A DNA stretch of 40,990 bases. It comes from Planctomycetota bacterium. Lineage in GTDB: Bacteria; Planctomycetota; Planctomycetia; Gemmatales; Gemmataceae. The notes below the pieces were generated by a model, which ran no database searches, had not been told where the DNA came from, and saw only the letters and a list, made by a program, of their open reading frames with translations. This document shows, piece after piece, positions 25,836-34,076 of this stretch. The translations under genes and the position numbers were made by a program. Positions within the stretch are counted from its first letter, which is position 1; each line of letters starts with the position of its first letter. The DNA is taken from the NCBI GenBank assembly GCA_026692965.1, contig JAPLNF010000336.1:12038-53027 (forward strand), given 5' to 3'.

Positions 25836-27059
25836 ATGCCTTTAAATTTGGCTGATGCCATTCCTGAAACAAGTTCGCCTGAAAGAGAGTTTCTATGGAC
25901 ACTCAATTTCGGTCCACAGCATCCTGCTACCCATACTACTTTGCGTTTAATTCTGACTCTTGATGGCGAAGTAGTAGTTCATGCAATTCCTGATATAGGT
26001 TTTTTACACAGTGGTTTTGAAAAGCTAGGTGAGCATCTTGATTTTAATCAGTATGTAACCATAGTTGATCGAATGAATTATATTTCCCCCGTATCCAATG
26101 AAATATCTTGGCACCATGCGGTAGAAAAATTACTGGACATTGATCTCACTCCTCGCTGCAAATATATTCGCACGATTTTTGCTGAATTAATGCGGATTCA
26201 TGATCATCTTGTTTGCTGTGGGGCAGCAGCTTTAGATCTTGGTGCCTTCACTGCTTTCTTGTACGCATTCAATTTGCGCGAAAAAATCAATGATATTTCT
26301 GAAGTTGCTAGTGGGCAGAGGTTTCACCCTAGTTACACCAGAGTTGGTGGTTTACTTTGTGACGTTGATGATGTTTGGATTACAAAAGTTAGAGCTTTTA
26401 TTAAATTGTTCTATGCAGCCTATGCTGACTTAATGAAGCTTCTCCAAAGAAATCGAATCTTTGTTGACCGAACTAGGGGCGTTGGAGTTCTCACTAAAGA
26501 AGAAGCAATTAATCGCAGTGCGACTGGCCCAATCGCTAGAGCTAGTGGTGTTACCCGCGATCTACGAAAAGATCAGCCTTATCTTGCTTATAAAGATTTT
26601 GATTTTAAAGTTGTTTGTTCTACTGAGGGTGATTGCTATGCACGCTTTCTCGTCCGAATGGAAGAGATGGTTCAGAGTATTAAAATCATAACCCAAGCCA
26701 TTGAGAACATTCCTTCAGGCCCAATTAACATTGATGTTAATTCGAAATTCGTGGTTCCAAACCAGATGTCGGTTTATCGAAGTATTGAAGGTTTGATTCA
26801 ACATTTTGAACTTCATATGACTAATCGGCAATGGGAAACTCCTAAAGAGGAGATCTATGCTGCCACAGAATCCCCGAATGGTGAGTTAGGGTTTTATATT
26901 GTTTCCGATGGGTCTGGGGTGGCATACCGAGCAAGAACAAGGCCACCATCTTTTGTTCATTTTTCTTTGTTTCCGCATTTGATTGTTGGTCATCAAATTA
27001 GTGATATTCCAGCAGTTTTAGGCAGTATCAATATCATTGCAGCGGAGTTGGACCGATGA
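25836..27059 (+). CDS. nuoD: NADH-quinone oxidoreductase subunit D
   Basis: 49 kDa subunit, forms the quinone-binding cavity with NuoB. Motifs are LNFGPQHPATHTTLRL, IPDIGFLHSGFEKLGEH, the region CKYIRTIFAELMRIHDHLV and a C-terminal VSDGSGVAYRARTRPPSFVHF. Length 407 is typical. Start ATG 25836 has GGAGTAGGA upstream. The stop and the nuoE start overlap as ATGA. Confidence 0.98.
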   Translation: MPLNLADAIPETSSPEREFLWTLNFGPQHPATHTTLRLILTLDGEVVVHAIPDIGFLHSGFEKLGEHLDFNQYVTIVDRMNYISPVSNEISWHHAVEKLLDIDLTPRCKYIRTIFAELMRIHDHLVCCGAAALDLGAFTAFLYAFNLREKINDISEVASGQRFHPSYTRVGGLLCDVDDVWITKVRAFIKLFYAAYADLMKLLQRNRIFVDRTRGVGVLTKEEAINRSATGPIARASGVTRDLRKDQPYLAYKDFDFKVVCSTEGDCYARFLVRMEEMVQSIKIITQAIENIPSGPINIDVNSKFVVPNQMSVYRSIEGLIQHFELHMTNRQWETPKEEIYAATESPNGELGFYIVSDGSGVAYRARTRPPSFVHFSLFPHLIVGHQISDIPAVLGSINIIAAELDR

Positions 27060-27535
27060 GCTCACTGAAGCCTGAAATTGTTGAAAAGATAAAAAGTTTG
27101 ATACCTCTTTACCCTGCAAAGCAAGCTGTAACTCTTCCTGCTTTGCACCTTGTTCAGGATCAAGAGCGCTGTGTTTCTCAGCAAGCAATTGTTGAAATTG
27201 CTGCTCTCCTTGAACTTAGCCCAGCAGAAATTCATGACACCATGAGTTTTTATGGTTTCTTTAAAACTGAATCAAATCCTTTGGGCAAATGCAGGCTTTG
27301 GGTTTGTCGCAGCCTTGCTTGTGATCTCCGCGGGGCTGATGATCTGCTCAATAAATTGATTACTAAATTGGATGTTGCACCCGGGCAAACAACCAAAGAT
27401 GGCATGTTTACACTTGAAGAAGCGGAATGCATCGGAGCTTGTGAAGGTGCTCCTTGTGTTTTAATTAACGATGTACATTCTCTTAATGTTTTTGATGCCG
27501 ATAGATTAATTGATGATATTCGAAAAAAGCTTTAG
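27056..27535 (+). CDS. nuoE: NADH-quinone oxidoreductase subunit E
   Basis: 24 kDa subunit with the [2Fe-2S] cluster N1a in the NADH-oxidising module. Thioredoxin-like cluster ligands are visible as VCRSLAC and ECIGACEGAPCV. N-terminal helical region contains LPALHLVQDQERCVSQQAI and SFYGFF. Length 159 (E. coli 166). Its start overlaps nuoD by 4 bp (ATGA); nuoF follows after 31 bp. Confidence 0.97.
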   Translation: MSSLKPEIVEKIKSLIPLYPAKQAVTLPALHLVQDQERCVSQQAIVEIAALLELSPAEIHDTMSFYGFFKTESNPLGKCRLWVCRSLACDLRGADDLLNKLITKLDVAPGQTTKDGMFTLEEAECIGACEGAPCVLINDVHSLNVFDADRLIDDIRKKL

Positions 27536-27566
27536 ATTGTTATTGTTCTAGGCTAAAGGGGTAATT

Positions 27567-28904
27567 ATGGCAAAATTCGAGCCAGTACTTTTGAAAAGAA
27601 TTGCTAAAGATAACAGCGATCATATCGACTCGTACATTGCAGATGGTGGCTATCTTGGGTTGAAAAAAGTTCTAAAAGATATGGCTCCTGCTCAAGTGAT
27701 TGATTTGGTGAAAGCTTCAGGTTTAAGAGGTAGAGGTGGTGCCGGTTTTCCAACAGGGCTCAAATGGACTTTCTTGCCTAAAGATCATCCAGGTCCAATC
27801 TATCTTTGCATCAATGCTGATGAGAGTGAACCCTGCACATTTAACAATCGCGTCTTAATGGAAAAAGATCCTCACCAAGTTCTCGAGGGTATTATCCTTA
27901 CGAGTTACGCTGTTGGTGCAAGTAAAACTTTTATTTATGTGCGATACGAATATGGTGACGCATACCGATCCATGGAACGCGCCGTGCAACAGGCGTATGA
28001 CAAAGGTTTACTTGGGAAAAACATTCAAGGCTCTTCTTTTAGCCTTGAGGCTGTTATGCATAAAGGTGCAGCAGCTTACATTTGTGGTGAAGAAACTGGT
28101 CTAATTGAAAGCTTGGAAGGTAAAAGGGCTTGGCCTAGGATTAAGCCCCCGTTTCCAGCTATTGAAGGGGCTTTTCGAAAACCAACTATTGTGAATAACA
28201 TTGAAACGGTTTCTTGTGTTAAGAACATTATCGATTTAGGTGCTGATTGGTTTAAATCCATCGGTATTCCACCTGATCCCACAAATCCTAGAGATGCTGG
28301 CAGTTATGGGCCAAAGTTGTACTGCGTTAGCGGGCATGTTAATCGCCCTGGCCTTGTTGAATTACCGATGGGGATTTCTGTTCGCGAGTTGATTACCGAG
28401 CATGGCGGGGGTGTTTGGAAAAACCGTAAAGCCAAAGGGGTTATTCCTGGTGGGAACAGCATGGGCTTTATGACCGAAGCTGAGCTTGATACTAAGTTGG
28501 ACTTTAATGGGCCTGGCAAAGTTGGTTGCTTGGGCCTTGGTACTGGTGCTGTTACTGTTTTTGATGATCAAACAAGTATTGTCGATGTCCTTTACAATAT
28601 TTGTAGATTCTTTGCTCATGAATCTTGTGGCCAGTGCACTCCTTGCAGGGAAGGCACTGCTTGGATGTTTAAAATCATCGATAGAATTCGCAAAGGCCAT
28701 GGTAGGATTGAAGACCTTAATATTCTTGAAGAGGTAGGAAATCAAATTGGCACCATGCCAGGCACTACTATTTGTGGATTAGCTGATGGTGCTGGTTGGC
28801 CTGTTAAAAATGCTATTCGAAAATATCGTAATGAGTTTGAGTCTTATATTAAAAATGGTGATAAGAAAGTTAGAACTTTGAATTTGCAAATGTCTCACCA
28901 TTAA
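27567..28904 (+). CDS. nuoF: NADH-quinone oxidoreductase subunit F
   Basis: 51 kDa subunit that binds FMN, NADH and the [4Fe-4S] cluster N3. Motifs are GLRGRGGAGFPTGLKW (FMN), CINADESEPCTFNNR, AAAYICGEETGLIESLEG (NADH region), and cluster ligands ESCGQCTPCREGT with the distal TTICGL. Length 445 matches the family. Start ATG 27567 has AAGGGG. Between nuoE and nuoG. Confidence 0.98.
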   Translation: MAKFEPVLLKRIAKDNSDHIDSYIADGGYLGLKKVLKDMAPAQVIDLVKASGLRGRGGAGFPTGLKWTFLPKDHPGPIYLCINADESEPCTFNNRVLMEKDPHQVLEGIILTSYAVGASKTFIYVRYEYGDAYRSMERAVQQAYDKGLLGKNIQGSSFSLEAVMHKGAAAYICGEETGLIESLEGKRAWPRIKPPFPAIEGAFRKPTIVNNIETVSCVKNIIDLGADWFKSIGIPPDPTNPRDAGSYGPKLYCVSGHVNRPGLVELPMGISVRELITEHGGGVWKNRKAKGVIPGGNSMGFMTEAELDTKLDFNGPGKVGCLGLGTGAVTVFDDQTSIVDVLYNICRFFAHESCGQCTPCREGTAWMFKIIDRIRKGHGRIEDLNILEEVGNQIGTMPGTTICGLADGAGWPVKNAIRKYRNEFESYIKNGDKKVRTLNLQMSHH

Positions 28905-28932
28905 TTGACCTATTTATTATCGGAGCTTTTGG

Positions 28933-30516
28933 ATGGCCACTGTTTACATAAATGATAAAGCTGTTGACATCGGCGACAAGAAATTAAATCTTGTTCAAGC
29001 CGCTGAATTGGCCGGTGTTACCATTCCTCATTATTGCTACCACCCTGCCCTTTCAGTGGTTGCTAGTTGCAGAATGTGCCTTGTCGAAGTTGGCGAGAAA
29101 AAACCAGATGGTACGGTTGTTATGCAGCCGAGGGTTATTCCAGCTTGCCAAACTCCCGCCAAAGATAACACCGTTATTCAGACTGCTACTGCTAAAAGTA
29201 AATCGGCCCAAGCTCAAACTCTTGAATCCATTCTTTTAAATCACCCTTTGGATTGCCCTGTCTGCGATAAGGCTGGAGAATGTAAGCTTCAAGATTACAG
29301 CTATAATTACGGCAATTCTGAAAGCCGTATGGTTGATGAAAAAAATACGCCACCTAATAAGCCTGATCTTGGTAATAACATCAGCCTTTTTACCGATCGT
29401 TGTATCATGTGCTCTCGCTGTGTGCGATTTACTCGTGAAATATCAGGTACCGCGGAGTTGCATGTAGTGAATCGTGGTGTCGTTGATCTTTGTCCTGTAG
29501 GTGCCTTAGCAAGCAAAGATTTTCTTTATACTCACCGCGTTTGGAATTTGAAAACTCAGGATAGCGTTTGCGCTGGGTGTTCTACTGGTTGCAGTATCCA
29601 CCTAGATACAAACAAAAATGTTGTTTATAGGCTTCGTCCTCGTGAAAACCCAAATGCTCAGGGGTATTTCATGTGCGATGATGGCCGTCTGGGTTATCAT
29701 TATGTTAATTCTTCCAATCGTATTTCCAAACCACACATGAAATCAGAGTCTGGTGCCGATCTTTCTTCTTGGAAAGATATCTTGCCCACATTACGTGCTG
29801 AACTCAACGCGGTGGCTTTAAAGAATCCCGCTGGGATTGCCGTAATGCTTTCTCCTTTTCTCACGGTTGAGGAAGGTTTTTTGCTGGCTACTTTTATTAA
29901 ATCGATTTCTCACAAGTCGAAGTTAGTGCTAGGACCCGTCCCGGTGATTGGTGAAGATGATCATTATCCAAAGACTAGAAGTTCGGTTGCTCCGCAAGTG
30001 AAATTTACCATTCGCAATGAAAAGTGTCCGAATAAAAAAGGTATCGAGCAAATTATCAAGCATTTTGAAGGTGATGTTATTCATGTTGCGGATTATTTGA
30101 GTAAAAACACACCCGAAGCTTTGTTTATTGCTGCAGGGTATCAAGGCGAAGAGGTTTCATGGTTTGATAATAATCTCCTTGAGTTATTTAAGAAAGTAAA
30201 GCTTTTGATTACGCAGGATCTTTTCCCTAGTGCTTTAACCGATGTTTCAAAATATGTTATTCCTTCTGCGGCTTTTTCAGAAAAAGAAGGTACTTTTGTA
30301 AACTTTGCAGGTTTAGCTCAAGAATTGCACTGGGCTTGCGTGCCATTAAAACAAGTTCGAACTGATGGTCAGGTCTATTTAGATTTGCTTGAAAGAAAAG
30401 GGTTACTTCAAGCTGCCAATATTAGGGATGAAATTGCTAAATCAATTCCCTATTTTTCCAAATTGGCTGGTGGTAAACTCGAATCAAATGGCGTACATTT
30501 GGAAAACATATCCTAA
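28933..30516 (+). CDS. nuoG: NADH-quinone oxidoreductase subunit G (short form)
   Basis: 75 kDa subunit carrying the electron wire. The [2Fe-2S] N1b site is HYCYHPALSVVASCRMCLVEVG and a distal CQTP. The N4/N5 region is HPLDCPVCDKAGECKLQDYSY and CIMCSRCVRFTREI with DLCPVGAL. A further CAGCSTGC plus a distal FMCDDGR matches the N7 cluster site known from E. coli and Thermus. The C-terminal molybdopterin-oxidoreductase-like part is much reduced: 527 residues in total against 908 in E. coli. The start ATG 28933 has CGGAGC upstream. Frame is intact, so shortness is natural rather than a truncation. Confidence 0.96.
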   Translation: MATVYINDKAVDIGDKKLNLVQAAELAGVTIPHYCYHPALSVVASCRMCLVEVGEKKPDGTVVMQPRVIPACQTPAKDNTVIQTATAKSKSAQAQTLESILLNHPLDCPVCDKAGECKLQDYSYNYGNSESRMVDEKNTPPNKPDLGNNISLFTDRCIMCSRCVRFTREISGTAELHVVNRGVVDLCPVGALASKDFLYTHRVWNLKTQDSVCAGCSTGCSIHLDTNKNVVYRLRPRENPNAQGYFMCDDGRLGYHYVNSSNRISKPHMKSESGADLSSWKDILPTLRAELNAVALKNPAGIAVMLSPFLTVEEGFLLATFIKSISHKSKLVLGPVPVIGEDDHYPKTRSSVAPQVKFTIRNEKCPNKKGIEQIIKHFEGDVIHVADYLSKNTPEALFIAAGYQGEEVSWFDNNLLELFKKVKLLITQDLFPSALTDVSKYVIPSAAFSEKEGTFVNFAGLAQELHWACVPLKQVRTDGQVYLDLLERKGLLQAANIRDEIAKSIPYFSKLAGGKLESNGVHLENIS

Positions 30517-30545
30517 TTTAGGTTTATGGTTTTGAAAGGACTGGA

Positions 30546-31913
30546 ATGAGTCTGGAATTTTCGCTTCTAATTACTGTTATTTTGATTTCTGCAGTTCTTG
30601 GTTGCTTGAACGGCGGGGTAGCCTACCTTATTTTGGTTGAGCGTAAAATATCCGCTTGGGTCCAAGATCGAGTTGGCCCTAATCGTGCATTTTATGGCAT
30701 CTTGCAACCTATTTGCGATGGCGTCAAATTGCTTCTTAAAGAAGAGATGATCCCAAAATATGTCGATAAGCTTTTTTTTGTTATTGCTCCAGCAATCGCA
30801 CTTATTACTGCTTTTATGGCTTTGGCGGTCGTTCCATTCGGTCCAACTAGCCCCTCTCCAATTCTTGTCGATTATCGGCAAAATTCCCCCACTTACAAAC
30901 TTGCGGTCTGGCCTTCAACTCAAGTTGAATATGATTCTGTGATGATTGCTGACAGGAACCATGCCGTTGAAAATAAATCTGTTTCATTTGAGGATCAGGT
31001 TAAAAATTATAATTCTCACATTCAATTTGTGCTTGCTCCGCATGTTGATATTGGGATTCTTTTGGTTTTTGCAATCGGTAGTTTAGGCGTTTACGGTGTT
31101 ATCCTAGGTGGTTGGTCATCGAATAATAAATATAGTCTTTTAGGTTCATTGCGTTCTAGTGCTCAGTTAATTAGTTATGAAATCCCACTCGGGTTATCTG
31201 TACTTGGCGTTGTTCTTGTAACCGGTTCACTTAATCTTGAACGAATAATTCAGCACCAGGTAGATCATGGCTGGAATGTTTTGTTTCAACCATTGGCAAT
31301 GGTTCTGTTTGGAACTTCTATTTTTGCTGAATGTAATCGACTTCCATTTGATTTACCAGAATCTGAGCAAGAGTTAGTTGGTGGTTATCACACTGAATAC
31401 AGTTCAATGAAATTTGCTCTTTTTCTATTTGGTGAATACACCCACATGATTACAACTAGCTTTCTTATGATGGCTGTGTTTTTTGGTGGATGGCACCTGC
31501 CTTTTATTACCGATCCTAATGATTTTTCTATTTTTGGAATTGCTCTTAAATTTGCAATTGCTGCCGGTAAGACCGTTGGCTTTATCATTTTCTACATGCT
31601 TATTCGTTGGACGATACTAAGGTTTCGTTTCGATCAACTTATGCACCTTGCATGGAAGATAATGCTTCCAATTTCTTTAGCTAGTTTTACTATGCTAGTG
31701 TTTATTGTTCATTTTAAACCAATTGGTCAGGAATCAATCTGGTTAATGTGCCCTGTATCTTTGGCAATTTTGCTAGGGTCTGGGTTTATTGGGTTAAGGA
31801 TTTCCAAGCCATCTGCTGCTTCCACCAAAACCAAAGTTCCATACTTAGGCCATGGTGCGGGGTATTCTGTTCAACATGATTCGAAAATTCGTTTTGAAAG
31901 TTCAGGCAGATAA
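30546..31913 (+). CDS. nuoH: NADH-quinone oxidoreductase subunit H with loop insertion
   Basis: Membrane subunit holding the entry of the quinone channel. Conserved ERKISAWVQDRVGPNRAF, GWSSNNKYSLLGSLRSSAQLISYEIPLGL, and the Glu-rich loop RLPFDLPESEQELVGGYHTEYSSMKFALF are intact. Length is 455 against 325 in E. coli. The excess is an insertion of about 60 residues (101-165) in the helix 2-3 loop, predicted periplasmic, and a C-terminal extension of about 50 residues. Start ATG 30546 has AAAGGA. Between nuoG and nuoI. Confidence 0.96.
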   Translation: MSLEFSLLITVILISAVLGCLNGGVAYLILVERKISAWVQDRVGPNRAFYGILQPICDGVKLLLKEEMIPKYVDKLFFVIAPAIALITAFMALAVVPFGPTSPSPILVDYRQNSPTYKLAVWPSTQVEYDSVMIADRNHAVENKSVSFEDQVKNYNSHIQFVLAPHVDIGILLVFAIGSLGVYGVILGGWSSNNKYSLLGSLRSSAQLISYEIPLGLSVLGVVLVTGSLNLERIIQHQVDHGWNVLFQPLAMVLFGTSIFAECNRLPFDLPESEQELVGGYHTEYSSMKFALFLFGEYTHMITTSFLMMAVFFGGWHLPFITDPNDFSIFGIALKFAIAAGKTVGFIIFYMLIRWTILRFRFDQLMHLAWKIMLPISLASFTMLVFIVHFKPIGQESIWLMCPVSLAILLGSGFIGLRISKPSAASTKTKVPYLGHGAGYSVQHDSKIRFESSGR

Positions 31914-31941
31914 GTTTTTACTGTGATTTAAAGGGGTTGGT

Positions 31942-32538
31942 ATGAAGGCTGAAGATATATCTTGGGTTAAATCTCCTGAATTCGGAGTGATGGATCAGAT
32001 TTTTTTACCTGCTATTTTTACTGGTATGGTTACAACCTTAACCCATATGGGTAATACGCTTTTTAGTTCTAAAGATGTAGTAACGCAACAGTTCCCCGAA
32101 CAAAGACCAAATTTACCCGCTAATTATCGTGGTGTTCATCGGCTTAATCGGGATGATGAGGGTCGTGTTAAATGTGTTGCCTGCTATATGTGCTCTACCG
32201 CTTGCCCTGCACATTGTATTGATATTGTTGCTGCTCCCTCCCCTTGGCCAGATCGCGAAAAATATCCTGAAGTATTCGTCATTGATGAACTTCGTTGTAT
32301 CTACTGTGGCATGTGTGAGCAGGCTTGCCCTGTTGATGCTATTGAACTTACCACTCTTTATGATCTCACAGGCCATAGCCGTGAAGAAATGATTTTTAAT
32401 AAAGAAAAACTTTTGAGTGTTTTTGATAAAACAGTAGCAATGGGCACTGATCCCGTTCGTACTACTCATGGTAGGTTAGGGGTTGCCAGTGAACCAGCCT
32501 CTCGTGGGGTAACTGGATCTTCCTCAATGCAGACTTAG
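31942..32538 (+). CDS. nuoI: NADH-quinone oxidoreductase subunit I
   Basis: Ferredoxin-like subunit with two [4Fe-4S] clusters (N6a, N6b). The ligands are VKCVACYMCSTACPAHCI and RCIYCGMCEQACPVDAIEL, each CxxCxxCxxxCP in type. An N-terminal amphipathic and hydrophobic segment (IFLPAIFTGMVTTLTHM) anchors it to the membrane arm. Length 198 is standard. Start ATG 31942 has AAAGGGG. It is followed by a 54 bp gap to nuoJ. Confidence 0.97.
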   Translation: MKAEDISWVKSPEFGVMDQIFLPAIFTGMVTTLTHMGNTLFSSKDVVTQQFPEQRPNLPANYRGVHRLNRDDEGRVKCVACYMCSTACPAHCIDIVAAPSPWPDREKYPEVFVIDELRCIYCGMCEQACPVDAIELTTLYDLTGHSREEMIFNKEKLLSVFDKTVAMGTDPVRTTHGRLGVASEPASRGVTGSSSMQT

Positions 32539-32592
32539 TAATTTATCCTAATAGTTATTTCTTGTTTTGTTTATTGGCTGGGAAGTATTTTA

Positions 32593-33648
32593 ATGAATGA
32601 CCAATCTTGGATGACCCTGACAAACCTTTCGCTACTCTTTGGGTGGCTTGCGGTTTATTTTTGCTTGCCCAAAAGAATTTCTGGATCAAGTCGATTAATT
32701 GGTTATGGTGCTGGGTTTATTGCTTTAATTATTTCGGCTGTTCAAATTTTTACCACTTACTCATTTAATCCCGAACTAGTTTTGTTTTGTATCTTTTCCT
32801 TTTTTGCGGTTGTTGGTTCTTGCCTTATGATAGTTGCTCAAAACCCTGCTCATGGTGCTATTTGCTTTGCTTTGACAATTACCAGCACTGGTGGAATTTT
32901 TCTTCTTCTTGCAGCCCCTTTTGTTATGGCTGCCAATATTATTGTTTATGCTGGTGCTATTATTGTTACTTTCCTTTTTCTTCTCATGCTTGTTAATCAG
33001 CACAATGCTGATCTTGCAGATTCTGAAAGCCGTGAACCTTTTCTTGCTTCAGTAACAGGCTTTATTTTAATGGGTTCCATGATTTCAATTCTGACTGCCT
33101 CTTTTTCTTCCCAGTTATCTTATGGTAATCGTAACGAAATTGAACTTATCGTTAACGAAACACAGCAAGCACTTAGCATTACGAATCTTTCCGAATTAAA
33201 AGCCAAAGTTATTAATGGTGACAATTATGTGGTTACTAAACTTAAAAATGCTTTAGGTGGAAGCGGGATATGGGTGGAAAGAATTGAAGTTGATGTGCAA
33301 AAAAATGGCACGCTTGTGATTAACAAATCAGATGATATTGTTGAAATCAAAGCTGCCCTAACTTCTTTAGTAATTATTGGAAACGAATATTTAAAATATC
33401 GATCTTTATTACGACCCTCGATTGCTATGGTTGGTAATTCGGGTGCTGATCCTAGTTTACCATTGGGCAAAATACGAAAAGATCAATCGGGGAGGCCAGC
33501 TATGCCTGCTGATAATACAACATTCTTAGGTAAATTACTTTTCTCTGATCAGTTGATAGCTGTTGAATTGGCGGGTTTGTTGCTTTTAGTTGCCACTATT
33601 GGTGCGATTGTTATTGTTCGCCAATTGCCAACGAAGGTGAGTTCATAA
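32593..33648 (+). CDS. nuoJ: NADH-quinone oxidoreductase subunit J, expanded
   Basis: The canonical NuoJ core is clear: NPAHGAICFALTITSTGGIFLLLAAPF and the helix-3 motif NIIVYAGAIIVTFLFLLMLVN, then the last helix AVELAGLLLLVATIGAIVIV. Total length is 351 against about 184 in E. coli. Two extra hydrophobic segments precede the core (about residues 8-24 and 35-57). The loop before the last helix is about 145 hydrophilic residues (173-318), containing a possible small alpha/beta domain (LSELKAKVINGDNYVVTKLKN). That loop is expected on the periplasmic side. Frame is intact. Start ATG 32593, TGGGAAG upstream. Confidence 0.9.
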   Translation: MNDQSWMTLTNLSLLFGWLAVYFCLPKRISGSSRLIGYGAGFIALIISAVQIFTTYSFNPELVLFCIFSFFAVVGSCLMIVAQNPAHGAICFALTITSTGGIFLLLAAPFVMAANIIVYAGAIIVTFLFLLMLVNQHNADLADSESREPFLASVTGFILMGSMISILTASFSSQLSYGNRNEIELIVNETQQALSITNLSELKAKVINGDNYVVTKLKNALGGSGIWVERIEVDVQKNGTLVINKSDDIVEIKAALTSLVIIGNEYLKYRSLLRPSIAMVGNSGADPSLPLGKIRKDQSGRPAMPADNTTFLGKLLFSDQLIAVELAGLLLLVATIGAIVIVRQLPTKVSS

Positions 33649-33650
33649 CA

Positions 33651-34076
33651 ATGCTAGATTTAAAAATATATCTGATCTTAGGCGCAATATTGTTTTGCAT
33701 CGGACTTATTGGTTTTGTTTCTCGTAGAAACATGATCACAATGTTTTTAAGTGCAGAATTGATGCTACAAGGCGTTGCAATTAACTTTTTGGCATTCTCT
33801 AGATTTAGAGGCAATCTTCAGGGGCAATCTTTTGTCCTTTTTATACTTTCGGTTGCAGCTTGCGAAGCAGCTATTGCCCTTGCTTTAATCGTTATTCTTT
33901 ATCGGGCTAAAAATTCCCTTGATGTGAGCAAATGGCAGGATTTGCGTGAAGAAGATCTTGAACCAAATGAAGACCAAGAAATTTTGTTGGTCGATACTTT
34001 TCAAATTCAACCTATGCCGTCATTACCTGTAGCTGGTCACAGGCCTGCCAAAGAAGAGGATGCAAGCCATGTATGA
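33651..34076 (+). CDS. nuoK: NADH-quinone oxidoreductase subunit K with C-terminal tail
   Basis: Three-helix proton-translocation subunit. Both conserved glutamates are present: FLSAELMLQGVAINFLAF (helix 2) and VAACEAAIALALIVILYR (helix 3). After residue about 100 comes a 40-residue acidic tail (DLREEDLEPNEDQE...) that canonical NuoK lacks (100 residues in E. coli); it should face the cytoplasm. ATG 33651 starts two bases after the nuoJ stop. The tail's end overlaps nuoL by 8 bp. Confidence 0.95.
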   Translation: MLDLKIYLILGAILFCIGLIGFVSRRNMITMFLSAELMLQGVAINFLAFSRFRGNLQGQSFVLFILSVAACEAAIALALIVILYRAKNSLDVSKWQDLREEDLEPNEDQEILLVDTFQIQPMPSLPVAGHRPAKEEDASHV

